A stretch of DNA of 33,222 nucleotides from Isosphaeraceae bacterium. GTDB lineage: Bacteria; Planctomycetota; Planctomycetia; Isosphaerales; Isosphaeraceae. The translations under genes were made by a program, and so were the position numbers. The notes under the pieces were generated by a model. That model did no database searches, was not told the DNA's origin, and worked only from the letters and a program-made list of their open reading frames with translations. Below, in pieces: positions 23,337-32,991 of this stretch (position 1 is its first letter; every line of letters starts with the position of its first letter). Where the stretch lies: assembly GCA_021324445.1 (NCBI GenBank), contig JAJPJC010000032.1, positions 1 through 33,222 of the forward strand. Reading direction: 5' to 3'.

Positions 23337-23858
23337 ATGGCACGTGCAAATACGCGAACGGATCAGACGTCGTCTCGGGGCACCGACAGCAACCCGGATC
23401 CGATCAGCGGGGCGCCCGGCGCGCATCCGGTGGGCGCCGGGGTCGGCGCAGCCGCGGTGGGCGCGGCGGCCGGCGCGGCCGGCGGTGCGATGGCCGGGCC
23501 GGTGGGCGCAGTCGCCGGCGCGGTGATCGGCGGTGTGGCCGGCGGCTATGCCGGCAAGGGCGTCGCCGAGTCCATGGACCCGACCGTTGAGGACGCTTAC
23601 TGGCGGGACAACTACGCTCAGCGCCCCTATTACGACAAGTCGACCTCCTACGAGGAGTACCAGCCGGCCTACCGTTACGGCTGGGAATCGCGGTCCCGGT
23701 ACCACGATCGCACCTGGGACCAAGCCGAGTCCGACCTCCAGAAGGGCTGGGAGTCCGCCAGGGCGAACTCACGGTTGACCTGGGAGAAGGCCAAGCACGC
23801 CACGCGCGACGCCTGGGATCGGATCACCCACGCCGGTTCCCGGGATCGCGCTCGATGA
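23337..23858 (+). CDS. Glycine-zipper domain stress-type protein
   Basis: 173 aa. A hydrophilic N-terminus is followed by a Gly/Ala-rich hydrophobic stretch (about 30-75) with repeated GxxxG spacing (for example GAAAGAAGGAMAGPVGAVAG), a glycine zipper able to insert into or assemble at a membrane. The C-terminal half is polar and aromatic: EDAYWRDNYAQRPYY, EYQPAYRYGWES and TWEKAKHATRDAWDRI. This tandem arrangement occurs in small stress-associated proteins of many bacteria whose function is unknown. AGAGGAG lies 7 nt before the ATG. The sigma-54 promoter upstream suggests expression under a specific signal rather than read-through from the MFS gene. Confidence 0.82.
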   Translation: MARANTRTDQTSSRGTDSNPDPISGAPGAHPVGAGVGAAAVGAAAGAAGGAMAGPVGAVAGAVIGGVAGGYAGKGVAESMDPTVEDAYWRDNYAQRPYYDKSTSYEEYQPAYRYGWESRSRYHDRTWDQAESDLQKGWESARANSRLTWEKAKHATRDAWDRITHAGSRDRAR

Positions 23859-24057
23859 GACCAGGCGCCGGCCGCTGAGCGGAACGGCGGCCCTCCTGGA
23901 CCAGAACCCAGGCGCAACGGGTCGGGGTCTCGTGCGGAGTGACTCCCGCGAGATCCCGGCCCCGAGTCTTCCAGGGCAGGCAGAGCCGCGATCCTCCGCG
24001 TCGCCCCCATGCTCGGCGGACCAAAGCACGGTCTCTGAGCCCGCGGGAGAAGCCCGG

Positions 24058-24885
24058 TCAGGTCCCGGCGTTCTCCAGCACCTTGACCAGCTCGCCGATG
24101 AACTGGCCGATCTCCCGGACGACCTCGGAGCGGGGGCGGTTGATCGCCTCGGCCAGGCGGCGCACGATCGCGCTGCCGATGATCAGGCCGTCGGCGACCG
24201 GGGCGAGCTGGCGGACCTGGTCCGGGCCGCTGATCCCGAACCCGATGCAGATCGGCAGGTCCGTCTGGGTCCGCAGCCAGCCGACGGCCTCGGTCAGCTC
24301 CGACGGCAGGCTCTTCCGCTCGCCGGTGATCCCCGCCACCGAGACATAGTAGACGAAGCCTGTTGTGGACTGGGCGATCTGGAGGGCGCGCTCCCGGGGC
24401 GTCGTCGGCGTGATGAGCTGGATCAGCTTGAGGTTGCGCCGGGTGGCTTTCTCCATCAGGGCGTGCGACTCCTCCACGGGCAGGTCAGGGACGATCAGGC
24501 CATCAAGCCCGGCGGTGGCCGCGTCGTTGAGATAGCGCTCCGGGCCCAGCCGGTGGATGATCGCATAGGAGACCATGGACACCATCGGCGTGTCGTTGAA
24601 CCGCTCCGTCCCCTCGGCCCGGAGCGTGCGCAAGGTCTGGAAGATGTGCGCCACCTTGACCCCACGCTCCAGGGCCCGATGATAGCTCGCCGCGATCACG
24701 GGGCCATCGGCGATCGGGTCGGAATAGGGAATCCCCACCTCGATGAGGTGCGCGCCCCGGTGCACCAGCTCGTTGATGAGCATCGCCGTCGTCGACAGCT
24801 CGGGATCACCCGCGGTCACGAACGGCATCAGCGCGCGGCGTTTTTCGCTGCGCAGCCGGGAGAAGAGGTTGTCGATTCGGTTCAT
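24058..24885 (-). CDS. trpA: Tryptophan synthase alpha subunit
   Basis: 275 aa, full length. It splits indole-3-glycerol phosphate into indole and glyceraldehyde 3-phosphate and passes indole to TrpB. Family motifs are PFVTAGDP near the start, LIEVGIPYSDPIADGPVIAA carrying the catalytic Glu and Asp, GLIVPDLPVEES, FVYYVSVAGITG and the phosphate-binding GFGIS and GLIIGSAIV. The start (MNRIDNLF) is the usual one although no clear ribosome site precedes it. It lies 55 nt after the 171-aa gene, and about 1.2 kb of foreign-looking genes separates it from trpB on the same strand, unlike the usual adjacent trpB-trpA order. Confidence 0.97.
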   Translation of the reverse strand: MNRIDNLFSRLRSEKRRALMPFVTAGDPELSTTAMLINELVHRGAHLIEVGIPYSDPIADGPVIAASYHRALERGVKVAHIFQTLRTLRAEGTERFNDTPMVSMVSYAIIHRLGPERYLNDAATAGLDGLIVPDLPVEESHALMEKATRRNLKLIQLITPTTPRERALQIAQSTTGFVYYVSVAGITGERKSLPSELTEAVGWLRTQTDLPICIGFGISGPDQVRQLAPVADGLIIGSAIVRRLAEAINRPRSEVVREIGQFIGELVKVLENAGT

Positions 24886-24940
24886 GGGTCATTCGTCGGT
24901 CTCGGTCCTGGCTTGAGCGGCCCACTCGCCAGGGGAAGAC

Positions 24941-25456
24941 TCACGGGATTGGAGCCACAGTCTGGCTGATCGACCAGTAGCCCTGAGGGAGCCGCTCACA
25001 CAAGCGATGGTGGGCCGCTTCCGCCATCGCCAGGGTTGGGAAACGCAGGTCGACCTTCCCGTCGTCCAGGGCGATTCCGCCCTCCTCGAGCATGGCCTTG
25101 CGCAAGTCGGCCAGGTCCACCTCGCCACGATGGGCCATCGGGATGACTGCATAGGGAAGGACATGCTGGTCAATGGCCTCTTGGTAGGTCACGCCCATGG
25201 CCATTGCGATCTGATCGCGCCGGTCCTGGTAGGCGTCGAGAATCACTCGGTCACGGTCTTCAACGCGGACGCCCTGGAATTCGTTCCAGACGACAATCAC
25301 GTCGACCTGATCCGACTGTTCCAGTGGGATCTCGAAGATGAGCGGGCCCTCGGGCGTCCCCGGGCCTGATCGCTCACGGGTGAGTCGCTCCCGGAGTTGG
25401 GCTCGCCGCTCAGGTGTCACGGCGGTGGCTGTGGACCGGCCGCGGATTACAGGCAT
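24941..25456 (-). CDS. Unrecognised 171-aa protein coupled to the HEPN-like gene
   Basis: 171 aa, no family recognised. The N-terminus is basic (RRAQLRERLTRERSGPG). A strand-rich middle (PLIFEIPL, VDVIVVWNEFQGV) is followed by a helix (DRDRVILDAYQDRRDQIAMAMG), then YQEAIDQHVLPYAVIPM and a C-terminal half with GKVDLRFPTLAMAEAAHHRL. No signal peptide or membrane helix. The start at 25456 has GGGAGGGAG just upstream and shares one base with the preceding stop, so it is translated together with the HEPN-like protein. By position it could be the antitoxin or partner of that protein; that is inference. Confidence 0.75.
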   Translation of the reverse strand: MPVIRGRSTATAVTPERRAQLRERLTRERSGPGTPEGPLIFEIPLEQSDQVDVIVVWNEFQGVRVEDRDRVILDAYQDRRDQIAMAMGVTYQEAIDQHVLPYAVIPMAHRGEVDLADLRKAMLEEGGIALDDGKVDLRFPTLAMAEAAHHRLCERLPQGYWSISQTVAPIP

Positions 25457-25989
25457 CACTCCCTCCCGCAGAGATCGTCTCGGTGCTCGATGAACCAGAT
25501 TGCGGCCCTCCGAACTTCTTGAATCTGGTCCGGCATGACCTGTGTTGTCTTGTACCGTAACTCGGGTCGCCAATGTTTGTAGACCAGTCCCGCGTTGCGG
25601 ATGGCCTCCTTCACGAGCTGAACCTCGCGCGCGGTCAACTCCCGGAGGGCGGAACGCTGCCACTCGAGGAAGCGAGCCCATCCCACCAGAGGGTGGGGAT
25701 CGCCCTCCATGAGCGGCTGACCGGTCGTCATCATGAGCTGACGGGCCTTGGCCATGCGGCGCTGTCGCGTATCCCTGTCGATGGGCATGTTCGGCGAAAA
25801 ACCGGCGCTTCGAAAGTACGCTGCGGACAAGACCATCTCCACGCTGTAGCCGAAGAAATAGAGAGCGGCCAAGAATCGGTTCTGCGCCATCAACCAATTC
25901 GCATCTTCCACACGCTGTTCGGCCGCTCGCTGCAAACGATTGACGCTGTCCGGGGAAAGGTGATCGGCCAGGGACTTGGCTTGGCTCAT
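25456..25989 (-). CDS. HEPN-like helical protein
   Basis: 177 aa, all-helical. The segment RLQRAAEQRVEDANWLMAQ, then FLAALYFFGYSVEMVLSAAYF, resembles the two core helices of HEPN proteins (a helix with small residues, then the GYSVE-type helix). The segment HWRPELRYKTTQVMPDQIQE followed by a last helix RRAAIWFIEH is like the WspxLRY end found in that group. A clear R-x4-6-H ribonuclease motif is not seen, so RNase activity is doubtful. HEPN proteins are often toxins or RNases paired with a small partner gene, and here the 171-aa gene is coupled by a one-base overlap. The pair sits between trpB (61-nt gap) and trpA. Confidence 0.6.
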   Translation of the reverse strand: MSQAKSLADHLSPDSVNRLQRAAEQRVEDANWLMAQNRFLAALYFFGYSVEMVLSAAYFRSAGFSPNMPIDRDTRQRRMAKARQLMMTTGQPLMEGDPHPLVGWARFLEWQRSALRELTAREVQLVKEAIRNAGLVYKHWRPELRYKTTQVMPDQIQEVRRAAIWFIEHRDDLCGRE

Positions 25990-26050
25990 GCAATCTGACT
26001 CCCTGACCGAGCCTCGCCAGACGCCTGATGGCCGACGCCAGCCCATCCCC

Positions 26051-27310
26051 TCAGATCGGCTCCCCCCGGAGCCGCGCCACCTCGTAAGCGTCCTTGTCGC
26101 CGCGGCCGGAGAGGCAGACGGCCAGGACTTTGCCCGGACCGAGCCGTCGGGCTTCCTTGAACGCCTGCGCCAGGGCGTGGCTGGATTCGAGGGCGGGGAG
26201 GATGCCTTCGTGCCGGGCCGTGGTGTGGTAAGCGTCGAGGGCTTCACTGTCGGTGATGCTCTCGTAACGCACCCGCCCGACCTCCTTCCAGTAGCTGTGC
26301 TCCGGCCCGACGCCGGGGTAATCCAGTCCCGCCGAGATCGAGTGGACATTCAAAGTCTGGCCGTCCTCGTCCTGGAGGACATAGCTGAAGCTGCCGTGCA
26401 GGACGCCCGGCCGGCCCTGGGTCAGGCTGGAGGCATGCTCGCCGGGCTTGAGCCCCCGGCCGCCGGCCTCGGCGCCGATCAACTCGACCGTGTCGTCGTC
26501 GATGAACGGGGCGAACATCCCGGCGGCGTTCGAGCCGCCCCCGACGCAGGCCACGACGGCGTCGGGCAGGCGGCCGATGCGGTCCAGGCACTGCGCCTTC
26601 GCCTCGCGGCCGATCACCGACTGGAAGTCGCGGACGATCATCGGGAAGGGATGCGGCCCGACCACGCTGCCGATCGTGTAGTGCGTACTCCGCGACGAGC
26701 CCATCCAGTCGCGCATCGCCTCGTTGGTCGCGTCGCGGAGCGTCCGCGAGCCGGTCCCGACCGGCACGACTGTCGCGCCCAGGGTCTTCATGTTGAAGAC
26801 GTTGAGCTTCTGCCGGCGGATGTCTTCCTCACCCATGTAGACCGTGCACTCGATGCCGAACAGCGCACAGGCCGTCGCCGTGGCCACCCCGTGTTGCCCG
26901 GCCCCGGTCTCGGCGATCACCCGGGTCTTCTTCATCCGCTCCGCCAGCATCACCTGGCCGATCGCATTATTGATCTTGTGCGCGCCGGTATGGTTCAGGT
27001 CCTCGCGCTTGAGGTAGATCTCGGCCCCGCCGGCAAACCGGGTCAACCGCTGGGCGTGGAACAGCGGCGACGGGCGGCCGACGTAATGGGTCAGGTAATC
27101 CGTCAGCCGCGCCTGGAATTGCGGATCCGACCGGGCCTGCTCGTACGCCTCGGCAAGCTGGTTGAGCGCGTCCATCAGGGTTTCGGGCACGAACCGGCCG
27201 CCGAAGGAGCCGAACCGGCCGAGCGGGTCGGGCCCGGTGAAGAGGCGGTTGAGCGGGAGAGTCGCCGGGGGAACATCGTGGGTCGCGGCGGTCGCACTCG
27301 GCAGGGACAT
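26051..27310 (-). CDS. trpB: Tryptophan synthase beta subunit
   Basis: 419 aa. It condenses indole with serine to tryptophan using pyridoxal phosphate. Visible motifs are [16 protein letters not shown], the PLP lysine in [27 protein letters not shown], the phosphate-binding [12 protein letters not shown] and the C-terminal CLSGRGDKD. The start at 27310 gives a usual length with a short polar N-terminal extension (about 25 residues); GAAGGA lies upstream. The frame is open 68 codons further but that part shows no homology. Genes trpC, trpF and trpD are not in the window. The 226-nt upstream gap shows no Trp-rich leader peptide. Confidence 0.97.
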   Translation of the reverse strand: MSLPSATAATHDVPPATLPLNRLFTGPDPLGRFGSFGGRFVPETLMDALNQLAEAYEQARSDPQFQARLTDYLTHYVGRPSPLFHAQRLTRFAGGAEIYLKREDLNHTGAHKINNAIGQVMLAERMKKTRVIAETGAGQHGVATATACALFGIECTVYMGEEDIRRQKLNVFNMKTLGATVVPVGTGSRTLRDATNEAMRDWMGSSRSTHYTIGSVVGPHPFPMIVRDFQSVIGREAKAQCLDRIGRLPDAVVACVGGGSNAAGMFAPFIDDDTVELIGAEAGGRGLKPGEHASSLTQGRPGVLHGSFSYVLQDEDGQTLNVHSISAGLDYPGVGPEHSYWKEVGRVRYESITDSEALDAYHTTARHEGILPALESSHALAQAFKEARRLGPGKVLAVCLSGRGDKDAYEVARLRGEPI

Positions 27311-27536
27311 CGGCAAGCGATCCTTCGTGAGGACAGGCGCCGGTTGGGTTGGCCCGGATCGTCGGTTGTGTGGGAGCGGGCTCGACCAGCCAGGAATGAG
27401 CCGGCCGTCTCCTCGATTCTCCCGAGCCGGGACAGGTTCGGTCAAGGGGCGGCCGCGGGCCGCGGCTCTCGCCGGCTCGACCGGATGGGACGACTGACCG
27501 GACGCGGCGGTCACGGGTTCGCCGCCACGGTGCCAG

Positions 27537-27989
27537 TCAGCGTCGATTCAGGGGCGCGGGGCTGTCCTGGTCGACCTCGTCGTCCTCGGGGTCGCCGGGA
27601 TAGAAGTCGAAGAACCGCTGACCGGCGAAGTAATCGGCCATCGCCTTGCGCACGGTCCGCAATTGCTTGACGAACCGGGCGTATTGCCGGATCAGGCGCT
27701 TGCGCTGATCGTCCGGCAGCTCGAGGATGTCCGCATAGAACCGCCGTCCCTTCGCCTGGTCGTGGAAGCTCCAGAGCCGCTTGATCCGCAGGCCGGAGTC
27801 CTCGTCTTCGAACTCGAGCAGGCGCGCGTACTGCCGCGCCTTCATCTTCTTGGCGTAGGTGATCAGCTCGGCTTCCGATTCGTAGCCCCCGAGCCGCTCG
27901 ATCCAGGCGACGATCTGTTCGGTGCTCAGTCGCGGGCCCTTTTCAGCACACAGCTCCTTCAGGCTGGCAACGATCTCGGCGGGTCCCAT
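27537..27989 (-). CDS. Conserved-type hypothetical protein, 150 aa
   Basis: 150 aa, no family recognised. It is helical and highly charged: an N-terminal part that could be a small helical bundle ([34 protein letters not shown]), then [19 protein letters not shown], and a C-terminal helix [20 protein letters not shown] ending in an acidic tail ([11 protein letters not shown]). The ATG at 27989 is preceded by GAGGG at about 9 nt. It is divergent from the cytochrome gene across a 342-nt gap and lies upstream of trpB on the same strand (226-nt gap). Codon use is like its neighbours, supporting a real gene; function unknown. Confidence 0.7.
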   Translation of the reverse strand: MGPAEIVASLKELCAEKGPRLSTEQIVAWIERLGGYESEAELITYAKKMKARQYARLLEFEDEDSGLRIKRLWSFHDQAKGRRFYADILELPDDQRKRLIRQYARFVKQLRTVRKAMADYFAGQRFFDFYPGDPEDDEVDQDSPAPLNRR

Positions 27990-28331
27990 GGCGCGTGCCC
28001 TCGTTCCAACTCGGTCCGGCTGCGTGATCGCGCAGATCGATCGATCCCCAGGTCGCGAAGCCTCCGATTCGCAGTCTGGCGGATTTTAGCGAAGCTGTCC
28101 AGGCGTGTCGATGGACTAGCGTACAAACGATCGGGAATTTCCGGCAGGCCGGCGCGATCGTAAGGGACGGGCAAGATGAAACGTTGCGGGGGAATCCGTC
28201 GGCGCCTGCCGGTCGACTCCCCTGCCCTTTTCCGGCTGTCCGACCCGCTTTCGGCTGGACCTGGCGCGGAGACAGCCAAAGAATAAAAGGGACGGAACGA
28301 GGAGGAACGGGAACTGCTTCGAGGTGGCTCC
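27990..28331. promoter_or_regulatory. Divergent intergenic region with nested inverted repeat
   Basis: This 342-nt stretch separates the divergent 150-aa gene and the cytochrome gene, so both promoters should lie here. I see no convincing -35/-10 pair. The clearest structure is an inverted repeat ACGATCG (28127-28133) and CGATCGT (28155-28161) that encloses a second hairpin CCGGC-AG-GCCGG (28141-28152). It could be an operator or cruciform. GAGGTGG at 28320-28326 is the ribosome site of the cytochrome gene. Nothing else is recognised. Confidence 0.4.
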
Positions 28332-29717
28332 ATGCGGGCGCGAACGGCCGGTCTGTGGGTGATGGTGGGGATGGCCGGGGCGGCTGTGGTCCAGGCGGCC
28401 GACCGGGACGGGTCGCCTCGCGGTGCGGCCGATCGCGCGGCCGCCGAGCGGGGCCGGGTGGCGTTGACCTTGACGGGCTTCCTCAAGCCCGAGTGGTCCG
28501 CGGCCGCCTATCGCCGGGCCGGTCGCCTCTGGGACCAGCCGGCACCGGACCCGGATCGCGACCCGGCCGGCTATGCGGCGGCGTTTCGCCACCACTACGG
28601 CCTGCATCCGGCCCCCTATCCCAACGACGGCTTGCCCATGGGCCTGCGTCGCGGGCTGGGCCCAGGCGGGACCAAGACCGGCTTGCAGCTCGACTGCATG
28701 CTCTGCCACGGCGGGTCGATCGGCGGCACGAGCTATGTGGGACTGGGCAACACCCAGCTCGACCTCAAGGCCGTGCTCCACGAACTGACCATCGCCGACG
28801 GCCGCCGCGCGCCGCCGTCCACCTTCGTGCTCAGCTCCTCCCGCGGGACCAACAACGCCGGCATGGTCGCCGCGGCCCTCTTGAGCCTGCGCAATTCGGA
28901 CCTCTCCCCCCGGCTGTTCCCCTTACCCCTGGGAGTCAACCTCCCCGAGATGGACACGCCCCCCTGGTGGCACCTCAAGCGCAAGGCGACCATGTACTAC
29001 GACGGGCGCACCGATGCCCGCTCGGTCCGGACCAACATGCAGTTCCTCCTGGGCGAGAAGAGCCTTGAGCAGCTCAAGGCCCTCGAGCCGGTCTTCCGCG
29101 ACGTCCAGGCGTTCCTCAAGAGCCTCGAGCCGCCCAGGTACCCGTTCCCGATCGACACCGCCCAGGCCGCGCGCGGCCAGGCGGTCTTCGAGAGGACGTG
29201 CGCCCGGTGTCACGGCACCTATGGACCGGGCGGGACTTACCCCAACAAGATCATCCCGCTGGACGTCATCGGCACCGACCCGGCGCGGTCGCTGGGCCTC
29301 TCCGACCGCCTGGTCGCCCACTACAATTCGACGTGGCTGGGGGCGATCCATCCCGTGAACACCGAGCGGATCGGCTACCAGGCCCCGCCGCTGGACGGCA
29401 TCTGGGCGACCGCCCCCTACTTGCACAACGGCTCGGTCCCGACCCTCCATGCCCTGCTCAAGTCGTCCAGCCGCCCCCAACGGTTCACCCGCCCCCCGTC
29501 GACCGACTTCGCGCATTACGACACGATCCATGTCGGCTGGAAGTTCCGCGAGGTCTCCGCCGAGGAGCTGGCGGCCACCGCGCAGCGATCACCGTTCCAG
29601 GCCAGGTTCCTCGTCGACACCGCGCGGTTCGGCCTGAGCAATCGCGGCCATACCTTCGGCGATCGCCTCAGCGAAGAGCAGCGGATGGACCTGATCGAGT
29701 ACCTCAAGACCCTGTGA
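28332..29717 (+). CDS. Secreted di-heme c-type cytochrome, RoxA-like group
   Basis: 461 aa with a signal peptide (MRARTAGLWVMVGMAGAAVVQA, cleavage near ADRDG). Two heme c sites are visible: CMLCH (122-126) and CARCH (290-294). The segment PPLDGIWATAPYLHNGSVPTLHALL near residues 350-380 is typical of the RoxA/rubber-oxygenase-like and related di-heme cytochrome group; MGLRRGLGPGGTKTGLQLDC precedes the first heme. It probably works in the periplasm as an electron carrier or oxygenase-type enzyme; whether it is catalytic cannot be told. The start has GAGGTGG about 5 nt upstream. It stands alone, convergent with the sigma-54 activator gene. Confidence 0.85.
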   Translation: MRARTAGLWVMVGMAGAAVVQAADRDGSPRGAADRAAAERGRVALTLTGFLKPEWSAAAYRRAGRLWDQPAPDPDRDPAGYAAAFRHHYGLHPAPYPNDGLPMGLRRGLGPGGTKTGLQLDCMLCHGGSIGGTSYVGLGNTQLDLKAVLHELTIADGRRAPPSTFVLSSSRGTNNAGMVAAALLSLRNSDLSPRLFPLPLGVNLPEMDTPPWWHLKRKATMYYDGRTDARSVRTNMQFLLGEKSLEQLKALEPVFRDVQAFLKSLEPPRYPFPIDTAQAARGQAVFERTCARCHGTYGPGGTYPNKIIPLDVIGTDPARSLGLSDRLVAHYNSTWLGAIHPVNTERIGYQAPPLDGIWATAPYLHNGSVPTLHALLKSSSRPQRFTRPPSTDFAHYDTIHVGWKFREVSAEELAATAQRSPFQARFLVDTARFGLSNRGHTFGDRLSEEQRMDLIEYLKTL

Positions 29718-29737
29718 CTGTCCCACACAGTCGACAG
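29712..29737. terminator. Hairpin at the cytochrome stop codon
   Basis: GACTGT (29716-29721) and ACAGTC (29727-29732) pair perfectly around a CCCAC loop; outer CTGT/ACAG pairing extends the stem past one bulged base. The hairpin overlaps the stop codon (29715-29717). No T-run follows, so it may be a 3'-end stabilising or weak terminator hairpin in the 137-nt convergent gap. Confidence 0.4.
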
Positions 29738-29854
29738 GTCATGATGTGAACCGCTTCATCGGGACCAGATGATCCTCTCCCGAATCAACTTTGATGGTTC
29801 TCCATTCAGCGGACCGACCGTGGCCAGTGATCCCCTCCGACCTGGACAGCCCGG

Positions 29855-31489
<1,635 letters not shown>

Positions 31490-31495
31490 AGCCAA

Positions 31496-31500
31496 CTCCT
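31496..31500 (-). promoter_or_regulatory. Shine-Dalgarno AGGAG setting the activator start
   Basis: AGGAG on the - strand lies 6 nt before ATG 31489, while the in-frame TTG at 31495 would directly abut it. The ATG is therefore the start of the sigma-54 activator. Confidence 0.75.
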
Positions 31501-31518
31501 GATCGCTGCCGGTCGATC

Positions 31519-31628
31519 GACCTGCACGGAATGCAGGTCATCCTACACAGCATGTCGTTGCCTGGCAACACCCCCAGCCATCCGCCCACGTCACGCAGTG
31601 AACCGAAGTGGCTAGCTGCAAGCCACTT
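31519..31628. promoter_or_regulatory. Three inverted repeats in the divergent activator/M24 promoter region
   Basis: Between the divergent genes lie GACCTGCA-N5-TGCAGGTC (31519-31539), GTTGCC-T-GGCAAC (31557-31569) and AAGTGGCT-N7-AGCCACTT (31606-31628), all with perfect arms. Such dyads are typical binding sites for dimeric regulators, for example the neighbouring Fis-type activator. The three sequences differ from each other, so more than one regulator, or RNA structure, is possible. Confidence 0.5.
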
Positions 31629-31737
31629 ATGGAACCCATTCGAATTGGCGCGCCGTATGTATTGTGCCGTCGCCGTCCCGGCCGGCTCGAGATCGTGGAT
31701 CTCGGCCCGCGGCCGGTCCTTGACGGGAGGTTGCGTC

Positions 31738-32991
31738 ATGCTCCGGATCACTCAGGAAGAATATCGACGTCGGCTCGAGCGGCTCGAGACGGCGGTGGCC
31801 GAGGCGGGCCTCGACGTCTTCCTCGTCTCCTCGTTCGACAGCATCTACTACCTGACCGGCGCGGGCTTCGAACCGCTGGAGCGGCCGTTCTTCCTGGCCG
31901 TCTACCCCCGCGGCGTCCGCGGGTCCACGCTCCTGGTCCCCCGGCTCGATGCCGAGCACATGAAGAAGGCCCGGAATGTGGCCGAGAGAAGAACCTACTG
32001 GGAGCACCCCGCGCCCGAGGGCCGGCGCTGGCTCGACGGATTGTGGGCCCTGATCGGGCATGCCGGCCGGGTCGGGATCGAGCCGTCGCTCCGCCGGGAC
32101 ATTGCCGACGAGTTGTGCGGCTTGACGACCGAGGTGACCCCTCTCGTCGAAGGGCTCCGCGCAGTCAAGTCTCCGGATGAGGTCGCGATGATCCGGAGGA
32201 CGGTGCGGTACGCCGACCGAGGCGTCGAGGCACTCCTGGCGGCGGCGTACTACGGCGCGACAGCCGCCGAGGGATTCGCTCGCACCGGGGCCTTGAGCCG
32301 GACGATCATCCGCGAGGTCGATGACTGGGAGATCCTCACGACCCGGGTCCTGCTGGCGACCTGGGCCTCCCCGACGAGCGCTCAGCCGCACTCAGTCCCG
32401 GACCTGAATGACCGGCTCCGGGAGGGCCCGCATGTCGCCCTGTCCTTCCTGCGGGTCAACGGCTATGCCGCTGAATGTGAGCGAACGTTCTTCACGGCTC
32501 CCCCTTCCCAGGAGGGCCGGCGGGCCTTCCGGGCGATGGAGGAGGCGCGGGGGATTGCCTTCCGGATGATCCGACCCGGCGTCGCCTGCGGCGAGCTGGA
32601 TCAGGCCGTCAACGAGTTCCTGCGCGCGGAGGGGTACGCAGGCGAGGAGTGCCGCCTCCACCGCACGGGGCACGGGATCGGCCTAGGCAACCACGAGGCT
32701 CCATGGGTTGCCGAGGGGAGCACGGACGTATTCGCCGAGAACATGGTCATCAGCGTCGAGCCGGGGATCTACCTCAAGGGTGAGTGCGGGGGCGGGTTCC
32801 GGAACTCCGATACCGTCCTCGTGACGCGCGATGGCTGCGAATGTTTGACCCGATACCGCTCCAAGATCGATGACCTGACGATCCGGGGATGGAGGCCGCG
32901 GGCGCGGCTGATCGGTGCCTTGATACGGCGGGCCTTGAGGTTGAATGAGAAGGCGGGACTGGCCCGTGAGTCGCGCCGCCAGACGAGTTAG
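31738..32991 (+). CDS. M24 family (creatinase/prolidase-fold) protein with incomplete metal site
   Basis: 417 aa. The N-terminal creatinase-type domain (about 1-145, with DVFLVSSFDSIYYLTG) is followed by the pita-bread catalytic domain. Retained are SAQPH (His218), HRTGHGIGL (His312) and VISVEPGIYL (Glu341). Expected metal ligands are changed: the two Asp positions in the GY-x-x-D-x-x-RT region read VNGYAAECERT, with no Asp in the preceding strand (VALSFLR), and the final Glu is Ser in FRNSDTVLV. This resembles creatinase-like, metal-free members that cleave C-N bonds or related substrates. The start at 31738 has GGGAGG upstream and matches the family N-terminus. C-terminal 30 residues are basic. 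Substrate unknown. Confidence 0.87.
   Translation: MLRITQEEYRRRLERLETAVAEAGLDVFLVSSFDSIYYLTGAGFEPLERPFFLAVYPRGVRGSTLLVPRLDAEHMKKARNVAERRTYWEHPAPEGRRWLDGLWALIGHAGRVGIEPSLRRDIADELCGLTTEVTPLVEGLRAVKSPDEVAMIRRTVRYADRGVEALLAAAYYGATAAEGFARTGALSRTIIREVDDWEILTTRVLLATWASPTSAQPHSVPDLNDRLREGPHVALSFLRVNGYAAECERTFFTAPPSQEGRRAFRAMEEARGIAFRMIRPGVACGELDQAVNEFLRAEGYAGEECRLHRTGHGIGLGNHEAPWVAEGSTDVFAENMVISVEPGIYLKGECGGGFRNSDTVLVTRDGCECLTRYRSKIDDLTIRGWRPRARLIGALIRRALRLNEKAGLARESRRQTS

Noticed and set aside
27521..27535. A second sigma-54-like site on the - strand, TGGCAC with GC at the right offset, about 210 nt upstream of trpB.
   Set aside because: The -12 element is CGGCG rather than TTGCA, and GG-N10-GC pairs are frequent by chance in such GC-rich DNA.
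27311..27536. A tryptophan leader peptide or attenuator upstream of trpB.
   Set aside because: No short frame with neighbouring Trp codons and no terminator with a T-run is visible.
28262..28277. A weak sigma-54-like pattern (TGGCGC...AGCC) before the cytochrome gene.
   Set aside because: Only the GG and GC dinucleotides match; the -12 box does not.
31557..31569. GTTGCCTGGCAAC looks like the eukaryotic RFX X-box.
   Set aside because: The organism is bacterial; the similarity is coincidental and only the dyad symmetry is meaningful.
31608..31623. GG/GC dinucleotides 12 bp apart on both strands inside the AAGTGGCT dyad.
   Set aside because: This arises from the palindrome itself; the -12 boxes do not resemble TTGCA.
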